NCBI RefSeq assembly: GCF_014200675.1
Contig: NZ_JACHCI010000007.1
Span: 159,645-223,644, forward strand
Reading direction: 5' to 3'
DNA length: 64,000 nt
From: Janthinobacterium saanense
GTDB lineage: Bacteria; Pseudomonadota; Gammaproteobacteria; Burkholderiales; Burkholderiaceae_D
The translations under genes and the position numbers were made by a program. How positions within the stretch are numbered: the first letter of the stretch is position 1; every line of letters starts with the position of its first letter. The notes under the pieces are model-generated. The model was not told where the DNA came from and ran no database searches. It saw only the letters and a list, made by a program, of their open reading frames with translations. This document shows positions 1-11,125 of this stretch, one piece after another.

Positions 1-1233
1 AGCAAGCCCGACCACGAAACCTTCAACCTGAAAGAAGCCGCCCTCGCCTATCACGCTGAACCCCGCGCCGGCAAGATTTCCGTCACACCAACAAAACCGC
101 TGGGCGACGCCCGCGCCCTGACCCTGGCCTATTCGCCAGGCGTGGCCTTTGCCTGCGAAGCGATCGTCGAAGATCCACGCAGCGCCGGCACCTATACTTC
201 GCGCAGCAACCTGGTGGCCGTGATCACCAACGGCACGGCCGTGCTAGGCCTGGGCGATATCGGCCCGCTGGCCAGCAAACCGGTCATGGAAGGCAAGGCT
301 TGCCTTTTCAAGCAATTCGCCGACGTCGATGTGTTCGACATCGAACTGGCTGAAAACGATCCCGACCTGTTCATCGATACCGTGGTGCGCATGGAGCCGA
401 CCTTCGGCGGCATCAACCTGGAAGACATCAAGGCGCCAGACTGCTTCTACATCGAGCAGCAATTGCGCAAGCGCATGAATATTCCTGTCTTCCACGACGA
501 CCAGCATGGCACCGCCATCATCGTCGCGGCCGGCATTCTGAACGGCCTGGAACTGGTCGGCAAGGATATCGGCAAGGTCAAGGTCGCCGTGTCCGGCGCC
601 GGTGCGGCCTCGATCGCCTGCCTGGACCTGCTGGTCTCGCTGGGCCTGAACAAATCCCTGCTGAAAGTATGCGACAGCCAGGGCGTGATCTATCCAGGCC
701 GCGATGCCAATATGGAAGAGAACAAGGCGCGCTACGCAAACGACACCAGCGACCGCGACCTGGCAGACGCCATGGTTGGCGCCGACATCTTCATCGGTGT
801 TTCCAAAGGCGGCGTGGTCAGCACGCAGATGGTTGAATCGATGGCGGAACGTCCATTGATCTTCGCCCTGGCCAATCCGCACCCGGAAATCGCGCCAGAG
901 AAAGTGCACGCCGTGCGCAGCGACGCCATCGTCGCCACCGGCCGCTCGGACTATCCGAACCAGATCAACAATGTGCTGTGCTTCCCTTACATCTTCCGTG
1001 GCGCGCTCGATGTGGGCGCCACCACCATCAACGAAGAAATGAAGCTCGCTTGCGTGCGCGCCATCGCTGCGCTGGCCAAGGAACCATTGCCGGGTCACAC
1101 CACCAGCGCGCTGACGCCGCTGCAACTGATTCCATCGCCGTTCGACGAACGCCTGCGCAGCTGGGTTGCCCCAGCCGTATCGCAAGCGGCAATCGACACC
1201 GGCGTGGCGACACGCGCGCCAGCAAAGGCGTGA
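1..1233 (+). CDS. maeB: NADP-type malic enzyme, 5' end outside window
   Basis: Oxidative decarboxylation of malate to pyruvate in the cytoplasm. The frame is open from base 1 and encodes at least 410 residues; the true start lies upstream of the window. [10 protein letters not shown] and LAYSPGVA near the start, FHDDQHGTA, and a nucleotide-binding stretch [12 protein letters not shown] are typical of the MaeB branch. It stops right after the malic-enzyme portion ([10 protein letters not shown]), so it lacks the roughly 330-residue phosphotransacetylase-like tail that the classical hybrid MaeB proteins carry. It therefore looks like a short form, not a truncation, because a strong terminator follows at once. 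Cofactor preference (NAD or NADP) cannot be decided by eye. Confidence 0.9.
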   Translation, partial: SKPDHETFNLKEAALAYHAEPRAGKISVTPTKPLGDARALTLAYSPGVAFACEAIVEDPRSAGTYTSRSNLVAVITNGTAVLGLGDIGPLASKPVMEGKACLFKQFADVDVFDIELAENDPDLFIDTVVRMEPTFGGINLEDIKAPDCFYIEQQLRKRMNIPVFHDDQHGTAIIVAAGILNGLELVGKDIGKVKVAVSGAGAASIACLDLLVSLGLNKSLLKVCDSQGVIYPGRDANMEENKARYANDTSDRDLADAMVGADIFIGVSKGGVVSTQMVESMAERPLIFALANPHPEIAPEKVHAVRSDAIVATGRSDYPNQINNVLCFPYIFRGALDVGATTINEEMKLACVRAIAALAKEPLPGHTTSALTPLQLIPSPFDERLRSWVAPAVSQAAIDTGVATRAPAKA

Positions 1234-1291
1234 TGCACCTGGCAGGCATGGCCCTGTCATGATGTTGTTTTAGCAAGTTACCATTGCTTAC

Positions 1292-1323
1292 AAAAAACCA
1301 TGGATGGGAATCCATGGTTTTTT
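1292..1323 (+). terminator. Rho-independent terminator after malic enzyme
   Basis: A 13-bp perfect stem (AAAAAACCATGGA with TCCATGGTTTTTT) around a small loop, ending in six T. The A-run on the 5' arm would let it work in both directions. Confidence 0.85.
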
Positions 1324-1470
1324 GCCTTTCTAGGCCTGAGAATGCATGAAAAGTTATCAGGTGAAGAAGTTTTTGGAGGAATTTTTGCAGGTATCTTCGA
1401 TTACAATGGCGCCTACTTTATGTTGCTACTGTTGCTACACAGGCAATGATGCGCGTTACCAAGGATATCC

Positions 1471-2685
1471 ATGCTCGGTTTGACTTCTGTTTGTGTTTTC
1501 CTCTTTTCAGCCCTGGCCCTGACAATCAGCAGTGGTTATTCCTTCGGCGCCGTGGGCCTGCTACTGGCCAGCATCTATCTGTTATGGAAACGCCCCCGCC
1601 TGGATCTGCAGCGCCGCGACTATCTGCTGATCGCCACCCTGCTGCTGTATTTCAGCGTCTACGCAGCCAATATGCTGTATCACGGCGATCCGATGCGCGA
1701 ATTCGACATGCCCGTGCGTGCCTTGCTGGCCGTCCCCGTCTTGCTGCTGCTGCTGGCCTACCCGCCACGCGCGGCCGCCTGGTGGTCTGGCGTCGCCGTC
1801 GGCGCCATTGCCGGCGCAGCACTGGGCTTGTGGCAACTCCTGATATTGCATGTGGACCGCCCAGACGGTTCTGCCAGCAACGCGATTCACTACGGCAATG
1901 TCAGCATTTTGCTGGGCATGCTTTCCCTGTGTGGCCTGGCCTGGGCACGCCAGCAACGCCATACACTGGCCTGGACGATGCTGCTGATCGCCGGCGGCAT
2001 GGCGGGTGTCATCGGATCCATCGTCAGCGGTAGCCGCGGCGGTTGGCTGGTGCTGCCTGTCTGCGTCTGCCTGTTTGCCAGCCAATATATCAAGGGACGC
2101 CGCAAGCATTTGCTGCCCGCCATCCTGGCGGCCTTCATCGCCATCGCAGCCGTGGTGGCGTATGCCTTGCCAGAGTCCCTGGTGCGCGAACGGGTCGAAG
2201 TGGCGGTCGATGACGTGCAGAAATTCAATCAAACCGACAATGTCACGACGTCGATCGGACAAAGGATAGAAATGTGGCGCACGGCATTGATCCTGTCCCG
2301 AGAGCATATCTGGATAGGCCTGGGCCGCACCGGTTACCTGGCAGGCAAAAAGATACTGGCCGATGAAGGCAAGATGGACAGGGCCATCCTTGAACACACC
2401 AACGCCCACAACGATTACTTCGATGCCCTGGTCAAGCGCGGCCTGACCGGCCTGGCTACCCTGCTGGCCTTCTTCTTCCTGCCCCTGAGTCTGTTTGCGC
2501 GCGCCCTGCGCAACAGCAATAGCAACTCGCGCCCCTACGCCCTGGCAGGCGTGGTGCTGTACAGCTGTTATCCGATTTTCGGCTTGACGACCAGTTCGCT
2601 CACCTTGAATATCGGCATTATCATGCTGGTATTCCCGATGGTGATACTGTGGCCGCTGCTGCGCCAGCATGAACGCGCCGCTTGA
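1471..2685 (+). CDS. O-antigen ligase / polymerase family membrane protein (WaaL-like)
   Basis: 404 residues with about ten hydrophobic segments spread along the chain and a central periplasmic-type loop. The motif SGSRGGW near residue 190 and the later LGRTGYL and HTNAHNDYFDALVKRG region are characteristic of the Wzy_C/WaaL family, which joins undecaprenyl-linked O-polysaccharide to lipid A-core in the inner membrane. It is followed by msbA (51 bp) and a GT9 transferase (46 bp) on the same strand, an arrangement that fits a lipopolysaccharide-assembly operon. A Wzy polymerase cannot be excluded, because the two families share this fold, but the ABC-type export genes in the distant polysaccharide cluster do not need Wzy, which favours ligase. 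Confidence 0.8.
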   Translation: MLGLTSVCVFLFSALALTISSGYSFGAVGLLLASIYLLWKRPRLDLQRRDYLLIATLLLYFSVYAANMLYHGDPMREFDMPVRALLAVPVLLLLLAYPPRAAAWWSGVAVGAIAGAALGLWQLLILHVDRPDGSASNAIHYGNVSILLGMLSLCGLAWARQQRHTLAWTMLLIAGGMAGVIGSIVSGSRGGWLVLPVCVCLFASQYIKGRRKHLLPAILAAFIAIAAVVAYALPESLVRERVEVAVDDVQKFNQTDNVTTSIGQRIEMWRTALILSREHIWIGLGRTGYLAGKKILADEGKMDRAILEHTNAHNDYFDALVKRGLTGLATLLAFFFLPLSLFARALRNSNSNSRPYALAGVVLYSCYPIFGLTTSSLTLNIGIIMLVFPMVILWPLLRQHERAA

Positions 2686-2736
2686 CTGCCCGGCACCTGA
2701 CCGTTTTATCTCTTTCTTGCCAGAAACTGGATCGCC

Positions 2737-4470
<1,734 letters not shown>

Positions 4471-4516
4471 CACTGATTCGACACTGAAGACTGCTTACCT
4501 GAACCTGTAACTATCC

Positions 4517-5617
4517 ATGACACCTTTGATTCCTGCCGACCTACTTGCGAAGTCGGAAAAAATTCTATTCATCGCCCACCTGGCACTGGGAGATTTCACT
4601 TACCTGCAAAATGGTTTTCGTGCATTTGCCGCAGCCCATCCCCATCTCGACATCCACTTGTGGATCGATGAGGTCAGGCGCACTGCCGATGCCACGCAAT
4701 GGGAAGGTTTGCGCAACTATTCGCTGTACGACTGGGTCGAGCAATCCGGTCTGTTCGCCAAGGTGTACCGCAAAACCTACAGCCCGGCGCTGTATGAAGC
4801 GTCGGTACGCGAAGCACAGGCGGAGCACTATCCCATTATCGTTTCCCTGGCACATGTACGGCCGCAACAGTATGCAGACCTGGCCCGCCGCATCAATCCC
4901 GAAAGCATGCTGATAGGCACCCGCAAGCGCCTCAACCTGCTACGCCCATGGCATTATTTCTCTTACCGCAAGCTCGATGCCGTACTGGCTTGCTATGCGG
5001 GCGCTGATGTGGGCGAGCACCATATCAGCAGCGTCTATGCAGACTGGTTCCAGCAATTGAGCGGCATCGATATTCCCGTCGCCGAGCGCTACCCGTTTGT
5101 CCACATTCCCGAAGCCGCCCTGCAACAGGCGCGGGAACAACTGGCCACCTGGGGCTTTGATACGCGCAAGGGTCCCTTGGTACTGCTCAATCCCTTTGCC
5201 AAGTCGCACAAGCGCAGCTGGCCGCTGGAGCGCATTGCCGAGCTTATTACCCGCATGCAACAGCAAGCAAAATGGGCCGATGCCTGTTTTCTGATCAATG
5301 CCATGCCGCAAGAGCTGGCCAAGGTGAACGCCATGGCGCAAGCGCGCGGCTTGCAGCGCACGCACGCGTTCAGCGCCGTCGACAACTTTTTCCAGCTGCC
5401 GGCCATGCTGGCCCAGTGCGATTTGATTATTTCAGTCGAGACATCGATCATGCATCTGGCCAACGCCGTGCATGTGCCCGTGATTGCGCTGATGCGCAAG
5501 AAGAACCCGGAATGGGCGCCTTTCGATAGCGCCAACAGCACCGTCATCACGGTGGCGCGGCGCAGCGACTGGGTCAAGGCTATTCCAGTGGATCAAGTGT
5601 TGCAAGCCATCGCTTGA
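4517..5617 (+). CDS. Glycosyltransferase family 9 (heptosyltransferase-like)
   Basis: 366 residues with the two-domain GT-B layout of GT9. LLNPFAKSHKRSWPLERIAELI is the typical entry to the nucleotide-sugar domain, and DLIISVETSIMHLANAVHVPVIALM is the conserved donor-binding stretch of ADP-heptose transferases. No membrane segment is visible; these enzymes act on the cytoplasmic face on lipid A-core. Being third after the ligase and msbA, it probably adds a sugar to the inner core. Which heptose or other sugar it uses is not readable. Its stop is 20 bp from the convergent response regulator, with no clear terminator between. Confidence 0.82.
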   Translation: MTPLIPADLLAKSEKILFIAHLALGDFTYLQNGFRAFAAAHPHLDIHLWIDEVRRTADATQWEGLRNYSLYDWVEQSGLFAKVYRKTYSPALYEASVREAQAEHYPIIVSLAHVRPQQYADLARRINPESMLIGTRKRLNLLRPWHYFSYRKLDAVLACYAGADVGEHHISSVYADWFQQLSGIDIPVAERYPFVHIPEAALQQAREQLATWGFDTRKGPLVLLNPFAKSHKRSWPLERIAELITRMQQQAKWADACFLINAMPQELAKVNAMAQARGLQRTHAFSAVDNFFQLPAMLAQCDLIISVETSIMHLANAVHVPVIALMRKKNPEWAPFDSANSTVITVARRSDWVKAIPVDQVLQAIA

Positions 5618-5637
5618 TCCTGACGCAGGCTGGGCGC

Positions 5638-6246
5638 TCAGGCGTCCAGCATGCTGATACGTACCAGATCGGCCACGTTATCGACACCGAGCTTGTCCAT
5701 CAAACGCGCCTTGTGCACTTCCACTGTGCGCACGGAAATGCCCAGCAGCGGCGCGATCTCGCGGTTATGCTGGCCCGTCACCACCAGTTGCATCACTTCC
5801 CGCTCGCGCGGCGTCAAGCCGTCGAGCAAGGCCAGGCTATGCGCCTGGCGCTGCAGGCGGCCGCGCGTTTCCGCCTCGCGCGACAATGCTTCGTCGATGG
5901 CAGCCATCAGTTTGTCATGGTCGAACGGTTTTTCCAGGAAATCGCTGGCCTGGGCCTTGAAGGCCTGGCGCGCCAGAGTCACATCGCCATGACCGGTGAT
6001 AATAATTACCGGAAGCAAGCATTCAAGCTCCGTCAAGCGACGCTGCAGTACCAGTCCATCCATGCCTGACATGCGTATATCGATCAGCAAACAACCCGCC
6101 CATTCGCGGCGCCAGCCCTGCAGGAAATCTTCGCCGCTGGCGAACATGGCCGTCCGGTAACCACGCACGCCCAGCAGCAAACCTAGCGCGTCGCGCACGG
6201 CGGGGTCATCATCAACAATAAACACCGTTAAATTACTTTTCACCAT
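5638..6246 (-). CDS. FixJ/NarL-type response regulator
   Basis: 202 residues. Receiver domain about 1-120 with acidic pocket VDDD near residue 11, phospho-acceptor Asp56 in LLIDIRMSGMDG, Thr in IITGHGD and Lys in EKPFD. C-terminal LuxR-type helix-turn-helix begins at LTPREREVMQLVVTG and includes NREIAPLLGISVRTVEVHKARLM. It begins 6 bp after the stop of the membrane histidine kinase on the same strand, so the two are a pair. The output is transcriptional; the regulon is unknown. Confidence 0.92.
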   Translation of the reverse strand: MVKSNLTVFIVDDDPAVRDALGLLLGVRGYRTAMFASGEDFLQGWRREWAGCLLIDIRMSGMDGLVLQRRLTELECLLPVIIITGHGDVTLARQAFKAQASDFLEKPFDHDKLMAAIDEALSREAETRGRLQRQAHSLALLDGLTPREREVMQLVVTGQHNREIAPLLGISVRTVEVHKARLMDKLGVDNVADLVRISMLDA

Positions 6247-6252
6247 ATTCCT

Positions 6253-7824
6253 CTAGGAGTCGGTCGTCCCCGCCAGCGGCAGGATGAATCTGAACATGCC
6301 GTGCGTGCCGACCTCCGCCCACAATGTGCCGCCATGCGCCTCGACAATCGCCCGGCTGAGCACCAGGCCCAGGCCCAGGCCACTGGCCTTGGATGATACA
6401 AACGGTTCAAACAGGCGCGCCGCCAGGCTACTGGAAACGCCGGCGCCGCTATCTTCAACCGACAGGCGCAAGCGCCCGCCCCCCAGCCGTTCCGCCGACA
6501 GATCGATGCGGCGCAAGCCGCGCGGCACGCCGAGCACCGAATCCTGCGCATTGGCCAGCAGGTTGCGCAGCACCAGCTCCATCTGCAAACGGTCTGCATT
6601 CACCGCCAGCGGCGGCATCTGGCCCACTACCAGCTCGATGCCGTGCTCGTGGAACTGCGGCGTGAACTGGCGGCTGATGCCGGCGATCAACACGCCGACC
6701 TCGATGGTTTCCAGCTGCATGGCGCCGGTACGGAAGAAATCGCGCAGGCGCCGCACCACTTCGGCCGCCCGGCCCGATTCGACGATCATATGGCCGATGG
6801 CGCTTTTCAGGATATCGCCGCTTTCGCCCCGCTCCAGCAGGTATTCGCAAGCCTTGCCATAAGTCGACAGCGCCGTCAGCGGCTGATTCAATTCATGCGC
6901 CAGGGCGGCCGCCATTTCACCGGCGGCGGCCAGGCGCATGGTGTGCTTGAGCTCATCGGCCACCTTGCGCAGCTCGTCGACGACGATGCCGATAAAAAAG
7001 CCCACCAGCGCCAGCACGGCATCGAGCAATTGCAATTCGTAAAACTGCAGATTCACCGCATGCGACCATTTGACCATGGTGATGATGCCTAGTTGCAAGA
7101 CAAACACCATCAGCGCCGTGCCATACAGACCCTGGCGCGAGGCAGCCCAGATCAACGGCAGGAAGAGGAAGTAAAAATGCTTGTAATCGGAGCGCACGAT
7201 GGAGCCGAACACGCTCCACAGCACAAACATGGCCAGCGCCAGATAGCCCAGCGTTTCCCAGCGCCACACGGTTTCTTTCAGGCGCATGCGGCCACGCTCG
7301 CTGACCAGCATCCAGATCAGCGGCATCGACACCACCAGCCCCACCATATCGCCGATACCAAAGCGCAAGGCAGCCGAACTCCATTCGCCTGGCGGTATCT
7401 TGCCCGTCAGCGACAGCAGCGAGATATAGCCTAGCGCATTGAGCATGGTGCCGGCCAGCACAATCACGGCCCAGATCGCCAAACGGCGGCGGTTGTCGAA
7501 GATGTCGCCGCTGCTGAAACGGCGGCGCAGGGCCTCGCCTATGGTGCCATAACCCACGATCAGCCATGCCGAGGACAACAAGGTCAGGGGCCAGCCGGCG
7601 GGCAGGCCGCGCACCAGGCATTCGCCGGCCAGCAAGGCGATAAACCAGGGCAAGGCCGCCTTGCGGCCATAGACCAGCCAAAATACCAGGCCCAGCGCCG
7701 GGTCCGGATTCCAGGGGGTAATGTTGAGGCCGTACAGCGGGTCGATATACGTCGCCCAGTCGAATAACAGATACAAGCCGACAAAGGCGGGATACGGCAG
7801 GTAGCGGGACAAGGATGGGCGCAT
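6253..7824 (-). CDS. Membrane sensor histidine kinase with MASE1-like N-terminus
   Basis: About 523 residues from the Met at 7824. Seven to nine hydrophobic segments fill the first 290 residues and resemble the MASE1 integral-membrane sensor. They are followed by a helical dimerisation region with the phospho-acceptor His in AALAHELNQPLTAL, and then an ATPase domain (LRNLLANAQDSV, GLGLGLVLSRAIVEAHGG). This is the FixL/DctS-type kinase class and pairs with the FixJ-like regulator downstream. The frame is open further up, to ATG codons at 7857 and 7911; the extra residues look unlike a membrane-protein start, so 7824 is preferred, but no start has a strong Shine-Dalgarno site. The signal sensed is not known. 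Confidence 0.85.
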   Translation of the reverse strand: MRPSLSRYLPYPAFVGLYLLFDWATYIDPLYGLNITPWNPDPALGLVFWLVYGRKAALPWFIALLAGECLVRGLPAGWPLTLLSSAWLIVGYGTIGEALRRRFSSGDIFDNRRRLAIWAVIVLAGTMLNALGYISLLSLTGKIPPGEWSSAALRFGIGDMVGLVVSMPLIWMLVSERGRMRLKETVWRWETLGYLALAMFVLWSVFGSIVRSDYKHFYFLFLPLIWAASRQGLYGTALMVFVLQLGIITMVKWSHAVNLQFYELQLLDAVLALVGFFIGIVVDELRKVADELKHTMRLAAAGEMAAALAHELNQPLTALSTYGKACEYLLERGESGDILKSAIGHMIVESGRAAEVVRRLRDFFRTGAMQLETIEVGVLIAGISRQFTPQFHEHGIELVVGQMPPLAVNADRLQMELVLRNLLANAQDSVLGVPRGLRRIDLSAERLGGGRLRLSVEDSGAGVSSSLAARLFEPFVSSKASGLGLGLVLSRAIVEAHGGTLWAEVGTHGMFRFILPLAGTTDS

Positions 7825-7938
7825 GGAATTGTTTTCTGACTGTCCAGCATTATGCATCTCATCCGTGCGACATGCTATGCCGCATTGCGTTATAAGCACT
7901 CCCGATTCCATTGATACAACAACTCCGTGTCGGTGCGG

Positions 7939-9330
7939 CTACACGGACGGCGCCAGCGGCAAACGCACCTCGACCAGCAAGCCCTGGCCGCCATTGGCGC
8001 GGTGCAGCTGTATCGTGCCGCCATGCTGCTGCACCACCGACGCAACGATCGCCAGGCCCAGGCCGCTCCCCGGCTGCGACTGCTGCGGCGCACGGAAAAA
8101 GCGGTCAAACACGCGCCCGTACAGCGCCGGCGGTATGCCCGGCCCCTGGTCGGCCACGTGCAATACCGCCTGGCCCCGTTCCGCATGCAAGGACACCGTC
8201 ACACTGCTGCCGCGCGGACTGTATTTGATGGCGTTTTCCACCAGGTTATCGATCAGCGACACCAAGCTCTCGCGTTGCCCCAGGACGTACTGGGAGGCAC
8301 CGGCTTGCAATTCAAGCTCGATGCCACTCAATTGCGCCAGGCCAGACAAGGCGGCCAATCGATCCTGCAACAAAATATCGAGTGCCTGCGGCAGCGGCTG
8401 GCGGCCCGTCTCGGCCTGCACTTCGCTGCGCGTCAGTTGCAGCAACTGTCCCACCAGGCGGGCCGCGCGGTTGCCGCTATTCAAGATGCCATCCAACAAT
8501 TCCTGCTGATGCGGGGCATGCGCCTGGCTTTGCAAGGCTTCCACGTTGACGCGCATGGCCGCCAGCGGCGTGCGCAATTCATGGGTCGCGTCGGCAATGA
8601 AGCTGCGCTCGCGCGCGGCACTGGCGTCCACCCGCTGCAACAAGGCATTGATATTGTCGACCAGCGCCGCCAGTTCGCCGTGCGGCGGCTTGAAGGTCAG
8701 CGGGCGCAAGTCCTGCGGCCCACGCGCGGCCACTTCCTGCGCCACCTTGCGCCACGGCCGCATCGCCAAACGGATCGACAGCCACGCCGGCAAGAGCAGA
8801 AAGGGCAGGCTGATCAGCAATGGTAGCAAGTAATACCCCCGTGAATTGATGGTGACGAAGAACTGCCATGGCCCGCCCAGCTCAAGCACCGTCACGCGCG
8901 TGCTGCCCTCGACCAGGCTGCGGCTGCGCCAGGGCTGACCCTTGACGTAGACTATTTCCATTTTTTCAGGACCGGCGCTGCGGATACCGCTGGGTGTATC
9001 GGGCGACTTGTAGACCAGCTTGCCATCGCGCCAGACCAGGATGCGCGGCGCCAGTTCCTGCACCTGCCCCTGTTCAAACTCTTCGCGCAAGGCTTCGTCG
9101 ATCGCGCGCAAGCTTTGCTGCTGGCGCTGCGGCTGATCGGCCAGGTTGTCGGCCACGCTGATAATGGCACGCAACACGCTGCGCGTCACATTGCTGCCTT
9201 CACCGCTGCCCTCGAACAGCACATAGGCAACCGCCAGGCTCCACAGCACAGTCAGCATCAGCATTTGCGCCAGCATCAAACGGCGCACCAGGGTCGGGCG
9301 CCATAGCAGGTTCCAGCAGCGGCGCATCAT
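7939..9330 (-). CDS. Sensor histidine kinase of QseC/PmrB type
   Basis: 463 residues. Transmembrane helix about 18-39, a periplasmic sensor region to about 165, second helix about 166-187, HAMP-like linker, phospho-acceptor His250 in FIADATHELRTPLAAM, and an ATPase domain with NLVENAIKY, VADQGPGIP and GSGLGLAIVASV. The start ATG overlaps the stop of the upstream response regulator gene by four bases (ATGA), so the two are translationally coupled. The likely target is the divergent mipA gene, judging from the repeats between them. Lipid A stress or metal sensing is a possible role by family analogy only. Confidence 0.9.
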   Translation of the reverse strand: MMRRCWNLLWRPTLVRRLMLAQMLMLTVLWSLAVAYVLFEGSGEGSNVTRSVLRAIISVADNLADQPQRQQQSLRAIDEALREEFEQGQVQELAPRILVWRDGKLVYKSPDTPSGIRSAGPEKMEIVYVKGQPWRSRSLVEGSTRVTVLELGGPWQFFVTINSRGYYLLPLLISLPFLLLPAWLSIRLAMRPWRKVAQEVAARGPQDLRPLTFKPPHGELAALVDNINALLQRVDASAARERSFIADATHELRTPLAAMRVNVEALQSQAHAPHQQELLDGILNSGNRAARLVGQLLQLTRSEVQAETGRQPLPQALDILLQDRLAALSGLAQLSGIELELQAGASQYVLGQRESLVSLIDNLVENAIKYSPRGSSVTVSLHAERGQAVLHVADQGPGIPPALYGRVFDRFFRAPQQSQPGSGLGLAIVASVVQQHGGTIQLHRANGGQGLLVEVRLPLAPSV

Positions 9331-10013
9331 GCTGAAGTACCGGCCACAGGCATGGAATCGCCCTGCTGGTCGATGACATAACCGACGCCGCGCACGGTGC
9401 GGATATAGCCTTCGCCTATCTTGCGGCGCAAATTGCCCATGTGCACATCGAGCGTATTGCTGGCATTGGCCAGGCCACCCGGCAAGATATGCTCTTCCAG
9501 CACGCGCCGGGTAATCACGCGGTTAGCCCGCATCAACAAGGTTTTCAGCAAGGCATATTCGCTGGCCGTCAGCTCCACGGCCCGCCCATGCACGCTGACA
9601 CGGCGCGTCGGCACTTGCAGCAGCAGGCCGCGCAGTTCGATGGTATCGCCATCAAAGCCATAGCTGCGGCGGGCCAGCGCACGCACGCGCGACAGCAGTT
9701 CGGCCAGCACGAAGGGTTTCACCAGATAATCATCGGCGCCGCCATCGAGACCCCGCAAACGTTGCTCCAGCGTATCGCGCGCACTGAGGATCAGCACCGG
9801 CAGGCGCGCCGCGCGCAAGCGGGCCAGCAAGTCGAGGCCATCGCCGTCGGGCAAGCCCAGATCGAGCAGCACCAGTTCGCAGCTATCCTGGTCCAGGCTG
9901 CGCGCCGCATCCTCCAGGCTGCGTACCCAGACCACTTGCATGCCCTGGTCACGCAAGGCGATCCGCACGCCGTTGCCCAGGTCCATATCATCTTCAATCA
10001 GCAGTATTTTCAT
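9327..10013 (-). CDS. OmpR/PhoB-family response regulator (QseB/PmrA-like)
   Basis: 228 residues. Receiver domain with EDD at 7-9, phospho-acceptor Asp51 in LVLLDLGLPDGDG, and Lys in YLVKPF. Winged-helix effector domain about 125-220, including LTASEYALLKTLL, VLEEHILPG, NTLDVHMGNLRRKIG and IRTVRGVGYV. It is first in a two-gene operon with the QseC-like kinase. The short intergenic space upstream carries four half-sites at exact 11-bp spacing, the arrangement bound by tandem dimers of this family, so it probably regulates itself and the divergent mipA gene. Confidence 0.93.
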   Translation of the reverse strand: MKILLIEDDMDLGNGVRIALRDQGMQVVWVRSLEDAARSLDQDSCELVLLDLGLPDGDGLDLLARLRAARLPVLILSARDTLEQRLRGLDGGADDYLVKPFVLAELLSRVRALARRSYGFDGDTIELRGLLLQVPTRRVSVHGRAVELTASEYALLKTLLMRANRVITRRVLEEHILPGGLANASNTLDVHMGNLRRKIGEGYIRTVRGVGYVIDQQGDSMPVAGTSA

Positions 10014-10091
10014 ACCGACATTAAACCATCACAAGCTGAAGAATAGTTAAAGGCCGGCCGGCACATAGCAGGCTTGCCAGGGCGTGCTGCA

Positions 10092-10135
10092 TCTTCATGC
10101 AATCTTCATCAATGACTCATCTTTCCTTCATGGCA
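10092..10135. promoter_or_regulatory. Four direct repeats at 11-bp spacing, candidate response-regulator box
   Basis: TTCAT occurs at 10094, 10105 and 10127, with CTCAT at 10116, each exactly 11 bp apart (one helical turn). The block lies between the divergent OmpR-type regulator and mipA. OmpR/PhoB-family proteins typically bind such in-phase direct repeats. Confidence 0.6.
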
Positions 10136-10202
10136 AGCACCGATACTGGCTAGCGTCAATCGAGCCACTCCGGCCTCGGTTCTCCACCTGATGGAACCTA
10201 TC

Positions 10203-11021
10203 ATGCAAGCAACTACTTTTCTGCCTTCCCGCCTGGCCATGGCGGGCCTGTTTCTTCTGCCGCTGTCTGTCATGGCGGCAGATACTGTGCCCGGCAACGT
10301 ACTGACCGTGGGCGGTGGCGCGGCCGTCGTGTCCAGCTATTCCGGCTCGGACAAGCTCAACGCCGTACCTTTCCTTGTGATCGATTACAGCATGGCCAAC
10401 GGTTTCTTTGCCAGCTCCATGCGCGGTATCGGTTATGGCGGCCAGGCTGGCCCATTCAGCTATAGCGCCGCCCTCGGCTACCGCGGCGAACGCGACGACC
10501 ATAAACGCAGCGGCTTCAATGGTTTCGGCGGCAGCGACTACCTGAAAGGCATGGGCAAGGTCAAAGGCAATGCCAGCGCCCTGCTGAGCATGGCGTATTC
10601 ACCGATTCCTGGCGTGCAACTGAGCGTGTCTAGCGATATTCCTTTAAATAACCGCGACAACGGCGCCAATCTGAGCTTGGGCGCAGGCGGCCAGGTCTAC
10701 AGCAGGAACGATAGCCGGGGCGTGCCACAAGACACTGTCAGCCTGGGCGCACAAGCGGGCTGGGGCGAGAAAAAATACATGCAAACCATGTATGGCGTGA
10801 CGGCAAGCCAGGCGAGCAATACGGCGTTCAAACAATACGCTCCCAAAGGCGGTTTTTATGAAGCACAGGCCACCGTCAGCTGGGAACACCGCTTCGATGC
10901 GCAATGGGGACTCACCGCCATGGCCGGCGTCACGACGCTGATCGGCGACGCCCGCAAGAGCCCGATCGTGCAGCGCAAGACGGCACCGACAGGCGCCATC
11001 TACGCCACCTATCGCTACTGA
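10203..11021 (+). CDS. MipA/OmpV-family outer-membrane protein
   Basis: 272 residues. A signal peptide ends at VMAAD near residue 24. The rest is rich in alternating Gly/Ala/aromatic beta-strand pattern (VLTVGGGAAVVSSYSGSD, GPFSYSAALGYRGER) and ends with the aromatic YATYRY, as outer-membrane barrels do. The pattern matches the MipA/OmpV family, scaffold or channel-type barrels often controlled by two-component systems and linked to envelope stress or peptide antibiotics. An ATG 12 bp upstream is in frame, but the Met at 10203 gives a normal signal peptide and has TGGAA before it. It is divergent from the OmpR-type regulator with the four-repeat box between. Confidence 0.85.
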   Translation: MQATTFLPSRLAMAGLFLLPLSVMAADTVPGNVLTVGGGAAVVSSYSGSDKLNAVPFLVIDYSMANGFFASSMRGIGYGGQAGPFSYSAALGYRGERDDHKRSGFNGFGGSDYLKGMGKVKGNASALLSMAYSPIPGVQLSVSSDIPLNNRDNGANLSLGAGGQVYSRNDSRGVPQDTVSLGAQAGWGEKKYMQTMYGVTASQASNTAFKQYAPKGGFYEAQATVSWEHRFDAQWGLTAMAGVTTLIGDARKSPIVQRKTAPTGAIYATYRY

Positions 11022-11125
11022 TATCGGCAGGCATAAGGGAAACACGTACGCCATTTCGCCAATTTACAGGGGAGGCCACGCTGGCTAAGATGAAGCAATA
11101 CTAATTATTTACATATCGTCATCAC

